Of a DNA stretch of 64,000 nt, positions 34,429 to 46,143 are shown piece after piece. Numbering within the stretch: position 1 is the first letter of the stretch; each line of letters starts with the position of its first letter. This stretch comes from Polydactylus sextarius (lineage: Eukaryota; Chordata; Actinopteri; Polynemidae). A program made the position numbers and the translations under genes. Under the pieces are notes generated by a model. The model saw only the letters and a program-made list of their open reading frames with translations, made no database searches and was not told where the DNA came from. Location: assembly GCA_016801845.1 (NCBI GenBank), contig CM028921.1, positions 11,694,275 through 11,758,274 of the forward strand, given 5' to 3'.

Positions 34429-37400
34429 GGGTACACAATGTGCATTGTTATTCTCTCTACAGTCTCGCATGCATGGACACAGTGACTACACCATAAAGTG
34501 AAAAAAACAAAAAAAAAAAAAAAACATGCCAACCACATGACTGAAAAGTAAGATGAAGGGTAGCCGGCTGGAAAATAGTCTTCATTAAAGAATGGCATAT
34601 GAAGCTTTTATTTGATTATGACCTTGAAAATGACAGTACTGCTTCATCTGTCTTGATTCCATACGCATAAACATAAAGTGTACAGTACTATAAAATCTCA
34701 ATCCATCAAGCCATATACAACAGACATGTTATAAATCAGTTCATACAGAGTACATTTACATGAAACATTAAAGACAGCTTGGCTAGCTTCTGGTCACTAT
34801 TTACCTGCACTCCAATGTGGCCCCAATTACATTAGGTAAAGTGCTGATTCAAGCAACACATAACGATTTCACAGACTACTGAAGTAGAAGTAGCGGTAAT
34901 CTCTTTTTGTCCTGAGAGAATCTTGAACATAACAATTACTGACAATTCTCCAATGTAACACAATTAACACATGCCACATGTCTATTCCCTTTGTCTCAGT
35001 AATGATGATCACTGACTGTTTGAGTGAATAATTTGCATTTATTAAATACGAATCTTGGGAAATATGTATCCAATGCATGTAACTGTCAGTCATAGGAGAT
35101 CAACACATTACACCAGTAATTTATTCTTATTTTGCATCTCATGACACATATGAAAGTTGTAACTATTTTACACACAGTAATTAAGGTTTTTTTCTCCTTC
35201 AGCATTTTGACAGTGAGTTTCTCCCACAGGTAAAACACGTTGGGGCCAACTTAGGTGTGGCAGTAATGAGGTGCAATGACGAACTACAGGAAAAGGGTCA
35301 CACAAGTCAGAGATGATTTATCACCTTTTGTCTGTCTCCTATTGTGGCACTGAAGACCACGTTTTATTCTCACTGAGAATTACATTGTCATCAATATGGA
35401 TCATTGTACACAGGTCGTACAAGTGCTGTTAAACCATCCTTTATGTCACACATCAGCTGCCTCTGACTCTATTTTAGGTGTGATGTGAATATTTTTTGGG
35501 GTTTTTGATATTCTATAATATTCACATAATATTAAAAATGTGTCAGAAACTGGTTTAAGCTGAAATATGATTTACCTATTATGATATTCTGAATCCCAAT
35601 AGATATGCATGCATCAGTTTTGTACAAAATGTGCTTTAAGTGGAGATAAGTGATTGTAACACACTTTCAGCTGAATGCAACAAATGAATCATATTTTATT
35701 GAGTGTACAAGTCTTTACTTGAGGCCATGCTGTTAGTGATTATGCTGTTATAGAAGTTACATTTCTTACTATTATGTTTTCAGTGGCCTTAAGGGAAAAA
35801 AAAGTCAACAAAAGGAAAAGAAAACAACGTATTATTCTGCCTGACTTGATAGTTTCCTCTCTTATCACCTTGTTTTTTTTCTCCCAATGTGCAAACACAA
35901 AATTACTGGGTTGTCACTTTCTTTACGCTCTTTTTTGTCTCTCTCGACACATCTCCTTTATTTCCCCTTCATTGTCGCTCCCAGTCCTCTCTCTTCCACC
36001 TTGTGTTTTTCAAACGTGCACCTGCCCTTGACCAGTGAAGTTGCCACTCAGAATCCATCATACGTCAGGAATGTAGTCTTCCACTTCCCAAATCACTGGT
36101 GCAACACCTCTGTATGGCAACAGCATGCCATTAGTGGTCTCCAGTCAACATGTGCACTTTCACAAGGCTGACAAGAAACTCCATAGGGAGTTATCCACTC
36201 TCAATGTGTGTGTGTGTGCTTTTTTTCAGTCGCTGTAAATCCCCTGAGAAAAAGTCTTCACTCCATCTGAGACCAGAACACTGAGAACTGGTCGTCACAC
36301 CTCATTAATCAACCAGGAACTCTTGTTGTTTTTTTTTTTTTTTTGTTTTTTTTGTTTTTTTTCTTCTGCAGCAATACACCTGCCTGTATCCTGTAACAAC
36401 CTACACAAATCTGTCAGCATGTGAGGAAGACACAAGGGTCTGGTGTGTGTGTGTGTACATACATGTGTGAAGGAGTCAGCTAGAACAGATTTGATTTAAC
36501 TACAGCTTCTATGTTTCTGTCCTTCCTCGTGTTCTCCTTGTGACGAACTGTCCAGGTCAACCCAGATTTATAATTGGGTCTGGGGCGGGACATTGGGTAC
36601 AGGTAATGGGACGTACCCATCACACACATACACACACAACCCCACCTTCACCTACCATCCATTGTCTCTCTTCAAGGCTACACACAACCTTCATGTGTGT
36701 ATATGAGTCCTCTGAACCTATTAAGAAGAAAGCTAATGTCCCATTATGCTCACCAGTGCAGCCACATATTAACCATAACACATGATGAAGTGGTTTTTGA
36801 TCAAGCTCAAGGTTTCAAGGTTCCTCCGTTGTTCATGTTCATTTTGAGGTGAAGTTGTCAGTACAACCTTGTCATACCCCTGCGTCTCTGCAGCTTGTGC
36901 ACAGTCCTCTACTACTGCTGCTGCCAAAACCACAAGGCCATAAACAACAGGAGCAGTCTGAGGAGGAAAACGAAAGCTGAGTGTGAGTGTTCACCTTGAG
37001 GTGAGGTGGCACTTCATGCAATCCAGCGTAGGAGTGTTTGTGTGCTTTCCCGTGCGTACCTCCCTGTGTGTTTGCACTTGTGTGACTGAATTATTAATAT
37101 TTGACAAATGACAGCCATTTTGAGCAGGACCCTCCACTCAACATTGATTAAATACGTATAAACAATGCGCATGTGTGAGCAAATGTGTTTCTACCACTGC
37201 CACTGGAGCTTCAAGCTCCCTTTAGCTTGGTAGAGGGAGGCAGAGACTGTTGCTAATGGCAGACGTGAAATTTTTTGTAGCAGACAGTCACTTGGTATGC
37301 AGGAAAGATGACAGGCAAGCCTGCTTTCACATAATTGTTCCATCATCATCTTCTCAGAGATATGCTTTTGTTTGTATGTTTTTTTTTTTTTTTTTGGTTC

Positions 37401-38209
37401 AAGTCTGTGTTTCTTTGTGTGCCTTTAAATGGACAAGGACATAGCACAAGTGGCAGAAAATGGAGAGGGAAACAGAGTGAAAATGGAATGTAGAGAATAT
37501 AACAGTGCAAATCTGTGCTTGTAAGAGATGGAGAATAAAGTGGCAAAAGTGAATAAAAATTGAATATAGAGTATATGACAGCACTTTGTTTGTGTGAGAG
37601 TGTGTGTGTGTCTATGTGAGTCCATGTGTTCACCTGTCCACGTTCAGCTGGGAGGGAGAAAGCTGAGAATGAGATCAAAGGCAAACAACTTTATTGGCGG
37701 TCTCCATAATTCAGCAGCTATACCAGGGGTCATAGTATTTCCTTTGAGGTTGAGCTGCAGAGATGAATCTTTAATGCACTCCTGCCTGGGAATAATGGAT
37801 GGCACGGGCTAGCTACTACATAGCCTTTCTCCAGGAGCTGTGAGCGGAGGAGAAACGACGAGGGTGTCATTTGTGGGTGGGGTGAAAGAATATGGAGGAC
37901 GCGTATGGCGTGTGGACGGAAAGTGGAATGAACAAATCAAAGGATGCGCACAAGAAAAGGCATGAAAGTGAGGATTTATGTTTCATTTTTTTTAAAACAT
38001 GTCAGCTCTTGCGCATTTCACGATTGACTGGACCCAGAATGTGTGTCATGTGTGCAAACACTCACTGTATGCCTTATCTCAATGCTGGGCTGTTCACATA
38101 TAGGCTGAATTTCCCTGGATGACAGTCCTTTCACAGCTGTGCAGTTTGGAGACATCCTTAGGGTAGAGGAATGATTGAAATGCACCACCCTTCTCATTGT
38201 AACCCACAA

Positions 38210-38363
38210 AACCTCTGTGCCCCCCAGCAGTCCCCTGGCAGCGATGCCCCCTGTCCAACTGGTCTCCCTGCACCTGGACTAGAACGGCAAACTATCTCTG
38301 TCCACCTGGAGGAAAACACTGGGACCTCCTAAGGGAGAATGAACAAAGCATTGGCACAGCAGG
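38210..38363 (+). other. exon-like open frame with a CPLSNWSPCT motif (uncertain)
   Basis: A GC-rich island in AT-rich DNA starts after a polypyrimidine-AG (gtgccccccag, AG near 38226-38227) and stays open to a donor-like CAG|GTAATA (GT at 38362-38363). The open frame contains VPWQRCPLSNWSPCTW and later NYLCPPGGKHW. CPLSNWSPCT resembles the first strand of a thrombospondin type 1 repeat (C..S.WS.C), but the rest does not clearly fit that domain. It has no ATG and no neighbouring exon was found. It may be a real exon of an unidentified gene, a decayed exon or chance. Confidence 0.15.
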
Positions 38364-39022
38364 TAATACAGAACTATGAGTTTTATGCACGACACAGCAG
38401 ATAATACTTGAAAAAATAAATCCACCCAACGAGTTTATGTTTCTGATAGTCTCTCAGATAAGCTGTGGTTTACGGCTTCCCCTCAGAAAAAACGATCTGT
38501 GTTACTGATGTGTTTCCTGAGTAGGTTGATCTGGCTAAAGATGTGATTTTTTATTCATTCGCGAAGGGAATTTCTGCTTCAAACATGAAAAGTGTCAGAA
38601 TCATCAACATAGCGAGTAGAAAAATGAGCCCAAACAACCATCTGTTATAGAAATAGAACACATTTACATTTATGCTGCATTACCCATATGTTATCTTACT
38701 TATAAGGTTCACTTTACCCATAAACAGCGACAGCTCTAAGTTTAAGCACTCCATGTTTATATCCCTGACGGCCCAGATGAGCTTTAGTCCTTCTGATGTT
38801 TAGAGTGCTGTCAGAGTGGTGTCACGCACTGCACTAACATGCTAACATAGCTGCATAGCTGTGCCTGAGGGGACAGAGGAGAAACTATCACAGCGGAATA
38901 GCTCCGAGTTTGTATTTTCCTCTCAGTGAACTAGTTTGTAGGTATATTGCATTAAATCATATCCACACAGAGCAGCTTATTTACTAAAAGTAATGTATTA
39001 AAAGGGGGGATGTTATATTATT

Positions 39023-39044
39023 AGAGAGAGCGAGAGAGAGAGAG
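39023..39044 (+). repeat. (GA)n run
   Basis: agagagagcgagagagagagagagt with one interruption. Confidence 0.8.
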
Positions 39045-39326
39045 TCATACAGTGTTGTAAAACTGGGTCACCCGCAGCCGGGATGTGGAGCCGGCTCGTC
39101 TGAGCCGAAATGAGGTATAAAATACAAACAAATGAGCTTGCGATGCAATAAACCGAGCATCCACATTGCCCCAGCTCTTTTTCCTCTCTTACACACACAC
39201 ACATGCGCCCACAAGCACACACTTCAAATTTCAGCTCGCACAAGATTACATCTCAGCATCTTAGTCAATCAAAACCTCCCATTTCCCTCCCTCATCTCGA
39301 TCTTTAACCTACCACAGGGTGGAGAT

Positions 39327-39356
39327 GGGGGTGAGGGTGGGTTGGGGTGGGGGGAG
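39327..39356 (+). other. G-quadruplex-type motif
   Basis: On the plus strand five G runs of at least three are separated by loops of 1-3 nt (ggggg-tga-ggg-t-ggg-tt-gggg-t-gggggg). This satisfies the standard G3+N1-7 four-run rule. Whether it folds in cells is unknown. Confidence 0.7.
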
Positions 39357-40543
39357 GATATGGCGAGAGGAGGGGTAACAGGTTTTTGGGATGGTGACAG
39401 AGGAAGAGAGAATGGAAATGAAAGACAAAGAGGAGGGGGGGACTGTTAAGAGAGAGAGTATCAGACTCTTAACCTTCGCTGTAGCTCCACATGTATTCCA
39501 CGTTTAGTAGGTGTGAAAGCCGCCAGCTGCATAGCAGCAGAATGCTCACATCATGGAGGAGAGTTCATTATGGAATGACATTGACTCAGTCTGATTTCCT
39601 AAGACGAATCAGATTGCAAAATGAGACATATGCACATTTTTCTCCTCTCTATTCCCATTCCCTGGCGTGCTATGAAATATTAACTCGTCCTGTATGGCAG
39701 CGCCTTAAATTGCATGCGTGGCTCATACAAAGGGCCTATCAAATGTGCCATTACCTCGTTTTAATCTGAACCATTTTCTTGGCTGCCTGCCTGCTCTCGC
39801 CTACCAAGTGGACAGATTGTTGATCTGAGGAATTGAAATAAGGAGCAGAGAGATTATTCTATATTCTAGAGTCTTAACTTCCACCCTCACCTCAATTTAA
39901 GGACATCCATCAGCTGAAGAAGCTCGTGTCTTTCATCAGAAAAAGCAGCAGAATCTGGGAGATGAGCTGTCAGTCAGCATGTAGAGACATGGAGATCTTC
40001 ACTGTGCAAAGCTTGGCTCACAGTCTCCCAGTGATGATCATTAAGATGTAAATCATTATCACTGAGATCACACTGACAAATGTAATCTGCGGTTAATCTG
40101 AATCTGGAATTTCTTTTTCTTTGCTATTTGTATGTCTATCCAAACTGAAGCCCACAATACAACAGGACACAAGATGCTGTTACATGCAATATGTACAACA
40201 TGTATAATTCACAGTATAATTCCACACTTCATTACATGCTCAGCACTGAAAATGTGAAAATATGTTATATATGTTTGAACATCGTCAAAAATGACCAAAT
40301 CATTCAGTTAGGCTATCTCGTAGCAAATAACGGTAACATATTTTTTCTACATATAATCATTTTAGAAAACTAAAGATATATTTTTCTCTACATCTGCTGT
40401 TCCCTCCAAAGAATAACAACAGTATCGCTACCATAACATGACCAACCACAATGACCAGTGTAATTTATTTTTTGGATATCATATGACCCAAATGCACCAG
40501 TGGTGGGCAAGCTAAACCAACCTCATTGTAATGGTAACAATAA

Positions 40544-40573
40544 AAACAAACAAACAAACAAACAAACAAAAAA
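40544..40573 (+). repeat. (AAAC)n microsatellite
   Basis: About seven AAAC/ACAA units before aaaaacatg. Confidence 0.85.
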
Positions 40574-41079
40574 CATGTAGTTAAGGTCAAGGAAGTGTCA
40601 TCTTGGTTAGTTTAGGATCACGGTTTGGGTTAAAATAAGTATTTTACAAAGGCCAGTGGAGCTTTGTTGTCATGGTTACAATGATCAACATAATGTTATG
40701 GTTGTGGGTCAAAGTAACAACATGGACTCAGTGTTGGAAAAAAAAAATGAAATGTTTGTGTGAAAGTCCTGTATTTTGTTTATGTAATTAAGTAAGAATT
40801 AACTCAGAATGTGGACTTGGTTGCTGTTTGTAAAACATCATTTGACTAACTGTCAAATAAACTATATATAACTATATATTTTATAGTTACCATTTAACTA
40901 TAAAATCTAACTATGGGGCGTATTGTGATATGTGCTACACCTATAGGGTAGCTACCTCTGTCAGGTGATGTTATTGTGTTAGAGAAGGTTGGTGCTAATT
41001 ATTGTAATCATGACAATGAGGATCTTATCTTAATCTTATCCTTAACAAACAGAAAACCATGATTTTTACCAACACACTC

Positions 41080-41650
41080 TAAGAAATGAAATGTTGATTT
41101 TACTTAACTATGTCATGTCAAATAAATAAATAAATGAGTAAATGTTAAAATGGAAAAGCAAAACACTATTAATGTGAACAACACATATTAAGTACATCTA
41201 ACCTAATTATCTTACTTTAAAGCTACATGATATTGCTACACTGCATAACCACAACATCATTATGTGGGATTTACTGACACCACATTAAGTTAACTTAATA
41301 CAATTTAGTTCAATTAACTTAACACAGTATTATGGTTAAATAAATAAATACAATTTAAGTTGCTTAATTCCACTTGAGCCTTTATTATAATCTGGAAACA
41401 TTAGTGGGACTATTAAAAAAACACCACAAAACCAAGTTGTTATCAAACAGTATTTCAGAAGTGTATAGAACATACAGAACAACAATTTGTTTATTATTCA
41501 AACTTCCAGCAACTTGAGAGAACAGAAGTCTCTCCTGGCACACACCCTTTCACTCAAAGTGCCAACATTCTCATTAACTTTATAAAACTAACAAAATACC
41601 CACAAGTCTTTGTGCCCCAGGCCACAAGAGGCGCTACAGTGTAATAGGTT
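41080..41650. repeat. AT-rich 'aagttaacttaa' DNA-transposon-like repeat
   Basis: Phrases such as cattaagttaacttaataca, ttcaattaacttaacacag and atttaagttgcttaattcca recall AT-rich nonautonomous DNA transposons abundant in teleosts, and the segment ends at ccacaagaggcgctacagtg, another repeat-edge phrase. Boundaries and family were not determined. Confidence 0.3.
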
Positions 41651-41672
41651 TTTTACAGTATAATAGTGCGTA

Positions 41673-41718
41673 TGTGTGTGTGTGTGTGTGAATAGTTTTT
41701 TTTCTATCTCTCTATCTG

Positions 41719-41784
<66 letters not shown>
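41673..41784. repeat. inverted microsatellite pair: (TG)9 and (CA)32
   Basis: (TG)9 at 41673-41690 and a long (CA)n at 41720-41784 are separated by 29 nt, so the strand can fold back on itself. Both repeat tracts are directly visible. Confidence 0.9.
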
Positions 41785-41785
<1 letters not shown>

Positions 41786-42069
41786 AGGTAGGAGTCTGTG
41801 GAATCACCTTCTGAGCATGTGCAATATTAGACCTATAAAAACCCATCTAGGACATTCTTAGTGTGTACAGATGTGACTGTGCATTTCATTCAACAGTGTT
41901 ATGTTGCATTTACTTAGCTGGCTTACTTTGCTTTAACAAGTTTTCATTTAGGACTTATTAAAATGGACTACGTTTTAAAACCAAAGAAAGAAATCTTAAT
42001 TAAATGCAATATAGCCCCACAGCCCAAACACATGCAGATTAGATTCGTTACTTAAATTATCTGTGAATG

Positions 42070-42225
42070 TGATTGTGTGTTTCTCCATATACATTGGCTG
42101 TGTGTTAGACTGGTGACCTGTTCAGGATGTACCCTGCTCTCACCCACACTCCTGTTTGGCATGGCTCCTTGAATCCCTCAACCCTCGAAGTGATATAAAT
42201 AATGGATGAATGGATAAAGACTAAT
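42070..42225 (+). mobile_element. teleost non-LTR (RTE-type) 3' tail fragment
   Basis: ttggctgtgtgttagactgg, tgacctgttcaggatgtacc, ctgctctcacccacactcct, then ggcatggctccttgaatcc and a gatggatgaatggata tail. This follows the very common vertebrate sequence ...ggcgacctgtccagggtgtaccccgcctctcgccc...ataggctccagc...cctgaaaaggataagcggatggatgg. Assignment to an RTE-type LINE tail is from memory. Confidence 0.6.
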
Positions 42226-45200
42226 TCTAAGATGACAATATCCACATGGCAGCAAATGATGACCTTAATTAAGGAGATGTCAATACCTTTGTGACTTTTC
42301 TTGAATCTTAATTTACCACTGCTATCCTATGACTCTGGTCATCTTTCTCAGAGCTAATTCCACGACTACGTTTGAGAAACATTCTAAGAAAACAGACAGA
42401 CGCTCTTCAAAAGGATTTCCTAACTTAAAAGTTAATTTGCTTAATTTTCTATAATAGATTCAAACAAACCAGACCATTTTCCAGCAGTCTAACTTTATTA
42501 TTATCTCAACCATGGTCCTTCTACCACACCTCTGGTTCCCAACCTAATGTGTCTCTCAGGGATTTTGTTGGGGCCTAATTAGCCATGTTGATGGATTGTA
42601 TAGACCGTGTGCTATGCTCTTTATGCAGGGTGGTGGGCTGTGGGCTGTGAGAATCTCTAGAGTCTATGTTAACACAGTAGTTCCCTTTCAGAGAGTGCTA
42701 GCCATTAGCAGGCCTCTCACCCAGCTAACACATGGGATTATGGGAATAAAGGAATGAGACTGTGTGACCTTGGCCTCACACAGCCACTCCAGCGTCAGCG
42801 CATCACGTTGGAGTTGTGTGTTGTGTGTTGTGTGTCTGCTGCACTGTGTGTTGCTTGTGTGCTCATGCAAGCATGTGTTTATGTTGGGAATGCACGCAGT
42901 GTTCTCTCATCTGTAAGAAAAAAAAAAGACATTTTGAAAAGTTCACACATAAACACTTCCTCCAAGGGCAACTCTAACACCAAGGCCCACCTATTCTCTG
43001 AGACCTGTGAGCCGCCTTTGGCAACAAGTCAAACAGGAGTAAAACCGAGATCTCAAAATCATATGAAAGCTCATCTCATTGCATGCTGAGACACTGACAT
43101 TCTCCACAGGATGAGCTGCAATTTGAAGGGAGACAATAGGGAATGGTGAATTGCAACTCTGACTACGCAGCAGGATGTCGTGTTCTATCTTTTGCTCCGT
43201 GTCTATCAACCTATCAATTAACATTGGAACAATCCCTGGATACCTGACAGCCCTGCGGGAGCTTCATAGAACCGAAAGACTCACTATAGTGTTACCTTGT
43301 GAAAACATTCTCCAGCAGAAATTCACCCCATTCAGGACATTGACATGCATTTTTGGTAATCTGATCACTAATTAATGGCTTGAAGTACATAGCTTGAGGA
43401 CACATTATTCTGACTATATTTAAACATGGTCTTGGCCACATATGGTTGCATTCCTTTGAACAGTGTTTATGTAGATATATCTCAGATATGTAGAGTCCTG
43501 ATCCACACTGAGAAACGTCTACTTATGTAATATCCTCAGTGTCCACCACAGTTTCATTTGTTTTGCCCATAGTCTGTATTTGAAAAAGTGCTGCTGCAGT
43601 TTCAGAAAAATATTTTTACTCTTCCTCTCGTATATTGATTTTACTATTCCAAATGTGTAGAAATCTTATTTCATCAGAGAGCTGTATGTTTTGAATCACT
43701 TGGCTACCCTTTCCCTGTTCTCTCTTTCTCTCTCTTATTCTCAAATACATTCTCCAACAATGGAGCAGTCCGACTAGTTGAAAAACAACATTTGGTCTTT
43801 ACAAACTGAATTGATGCATATAGAAGAGGGAAAGAGAGATTCAATCACAACTGCTCTCTTGAGATGCATTTAGGCAGAAATATTCTACTGCTGGTTGTGA
43901 ACTTAAGCATCATGACCTGTGTGGGTCAGAACAAGGGCAGTAGATCACCTGCTGGAAATCAGGCAAGAAGATTGTACTGAATATCTGTTCTTACTCTTAA
44001 GTACTTGCCTGCCTCTGGGTAATGTGATCGAGCAGCAGATGATTTCTGTCACAACTAATCTCTTGTGCCGAGCTCCTAAACTCTGCTGTCAACGACTCTG
44101 TTTAAGGTGAATTATATACATCCATCCCCTGCAGAGTTGAAATGGAGGTGAGTACAACATTTAACCATTTGATTCTTTACCCTCACTCCCTCCTCCCTCT
44201 TTCTCTGTCAGCATCATTCTTTGTCTTCTGTGGCATTTCTTACACTAACACAACACATTCATAAGCAAGTGTTGTGTGCGTGTCCATAGACTTTGTCATT
44301 GTCTGGTGCCAATGGTGGTTGCACTGATAACCAGTAGAGGGAAACAAAGCACTGCCACTGCAAAGCATTTTCTCCCAGTGCAGCTGCTGTCATGGTGGCC
44401 CTCATCTGCAGTTGTCATGTATGCAACAAGCCAACCACTCAAGGTCCCTTATCATCCTCCACCCACAGAGCTATGTTTTGGGAGCAGATTGATGATTGCA
44501 AGCAAAGTAAGCCACAACTAATATGCTGCACCTTTATAATGAAGAGAATATGTAAAATAACATGATTAACATATTAGTAATGAAAGAGCAACTTGAGAAT
44601 GTTAAACAGTGTCAAACAGGCCATATTAAAGGGGTCTAAGTCAAAGAATGTGTATTACTCCACCCAACAGCTGAACCTAAACATAATGTTGAGGGTTGGG
44701 CCTGTGCTCCACATCCTCCTCCTGCCCACTAAGCAGTATAAAGGTGCAGGTGATCGGTCTCTGGTCCAAAAGCTTATTCTGCAATGCATTTAGAATGAAT
44801 CAGTCCAGAATGTGTGAGATGGAGAGAGCCATTTATTATAGTTATCTGCACAATACTGGGAAATGATTTGTCTTTGAACCTTATCATTTTCTTTTATAAT
44901 GTCCTTTTTTTTCTCTCATATTTGGTGCTGAACTTTCTCCGCTAGTTAGCTGAAAAGGAACAGTGGGTGTTGGAGTGTCTTGACCTGCGACCTTGTCATT
45001 TAGGCAGCATTGAAAGACAAAGACCCTCCCCTCATCACCAGCTTCATTTAAATCGTGCACATCATCGGAATTCATTATTCATACAATCAACTTGCTAATC
45101 ATCTTTTATGGAAGTTCATCTAGGGAATGGCTATTTTTACTTTGCTCATTTTGATGCCTTGTTTTCATTCACTTCCAGCTGAGCAGAGAGTGACAATAAT

Positions 45201-46083
45201 AACAATTAGGTAGATGCACAAAAATAATAGGCGATGCGAACATCAGAGAGAGAACAAAATAACTGTAATAGATTCTGATAGTATGTCTGTCACTGAGCTG
45301 TTATGTGTTCTCTTTATTGTATTCACCCAGTGTGAATGGATACCTTTATTCAGTTGATGTTCATCTTTTCTGGCCCTAAAGTGAAGAGTAGAATGTAAAT
45401 ACCACTTTATCCAAAATTTCAGAGAAAGCCTCTGTACTTTGCACCTAAAACCCCAGAAAGAGAAGTGAGGAGTTCCAGGAGGTGGATTAATATGTTTTGA
45501 CAGGTGCCAATGTCCATCATATCAGTGCTGATATGCATGCTGCTGCTGTAAGCTAACTTGTCAGGCCCAAGCTTCCAATACAGCCTCACTACAGCTGACC
45601 AATCATTCAGCGTTGACACGTTAAAACGGCTTTTTCAGCAGGATAGACAATGTGGTTTAGTTACAAAGACATACAGTAGACTGCTGAAACTTGAAACAGC
45701 CTTCTGATAATGGCAACATCAAAGCTGTGTTCAGTGCCAAAAGATTTGAGGCAGCTTTGCAATGAGCACACATCATGCAGGTCTTTACAACTTGACAAGA
45801 CATAGTGAAGCTCAAGGTTTCTGACAAAATCACGGAACAAAAGCAGTGTCATTGTTAACAAAGTAAGAAAGTCAGACATACAGTATTACTGTCAAATGCT
45901 TTCTCAGTTCCTGTTGTTTGTTTGTCGTTTATATCTGAATGGTTATTTCTTCATTCTGTTTGTTTTCTTATGGTTAGTGCCAGAAGGTGGTATACTCATT
46001 AAATCTTATTGATGTAGGAAGATACAAAGTTCATGCTATTTTGCGTTTCATACTTGTTTGATGTTGTCTCTTTTGAATTTCCT

Positions 46084-46143
<60 letters not shown>

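Larger units (their letters stand above)
30890..38205. other. noncoding stretch, no gene seen
   Basis: Low gene content. It contains poly-T tracts (about 31327-31342, 32880-32902, 36331-36361 and 37380-37396), a long TA/TATC microsatellite and a CA repeat. Open frames here are short and composition-driven (for example an Ile/Tyr repeat frame over the TA tract). Confidence 0.6.
38364..41060. other. noncoding stretch, no gene seen
   Basis: It contains a GA-rich run (39023-39044), a G-rich run (39327-39356), an (AAAC)n run (40544-40573) and no recognised exon. Confidence 0.6.

Noticed and set aside
45661..45879. Minus-strand frame with Leu/Cys-rich product, possible hAT transposase
   Set aside because: No conserved hAT dimerisation or catalytic motif could be identified.
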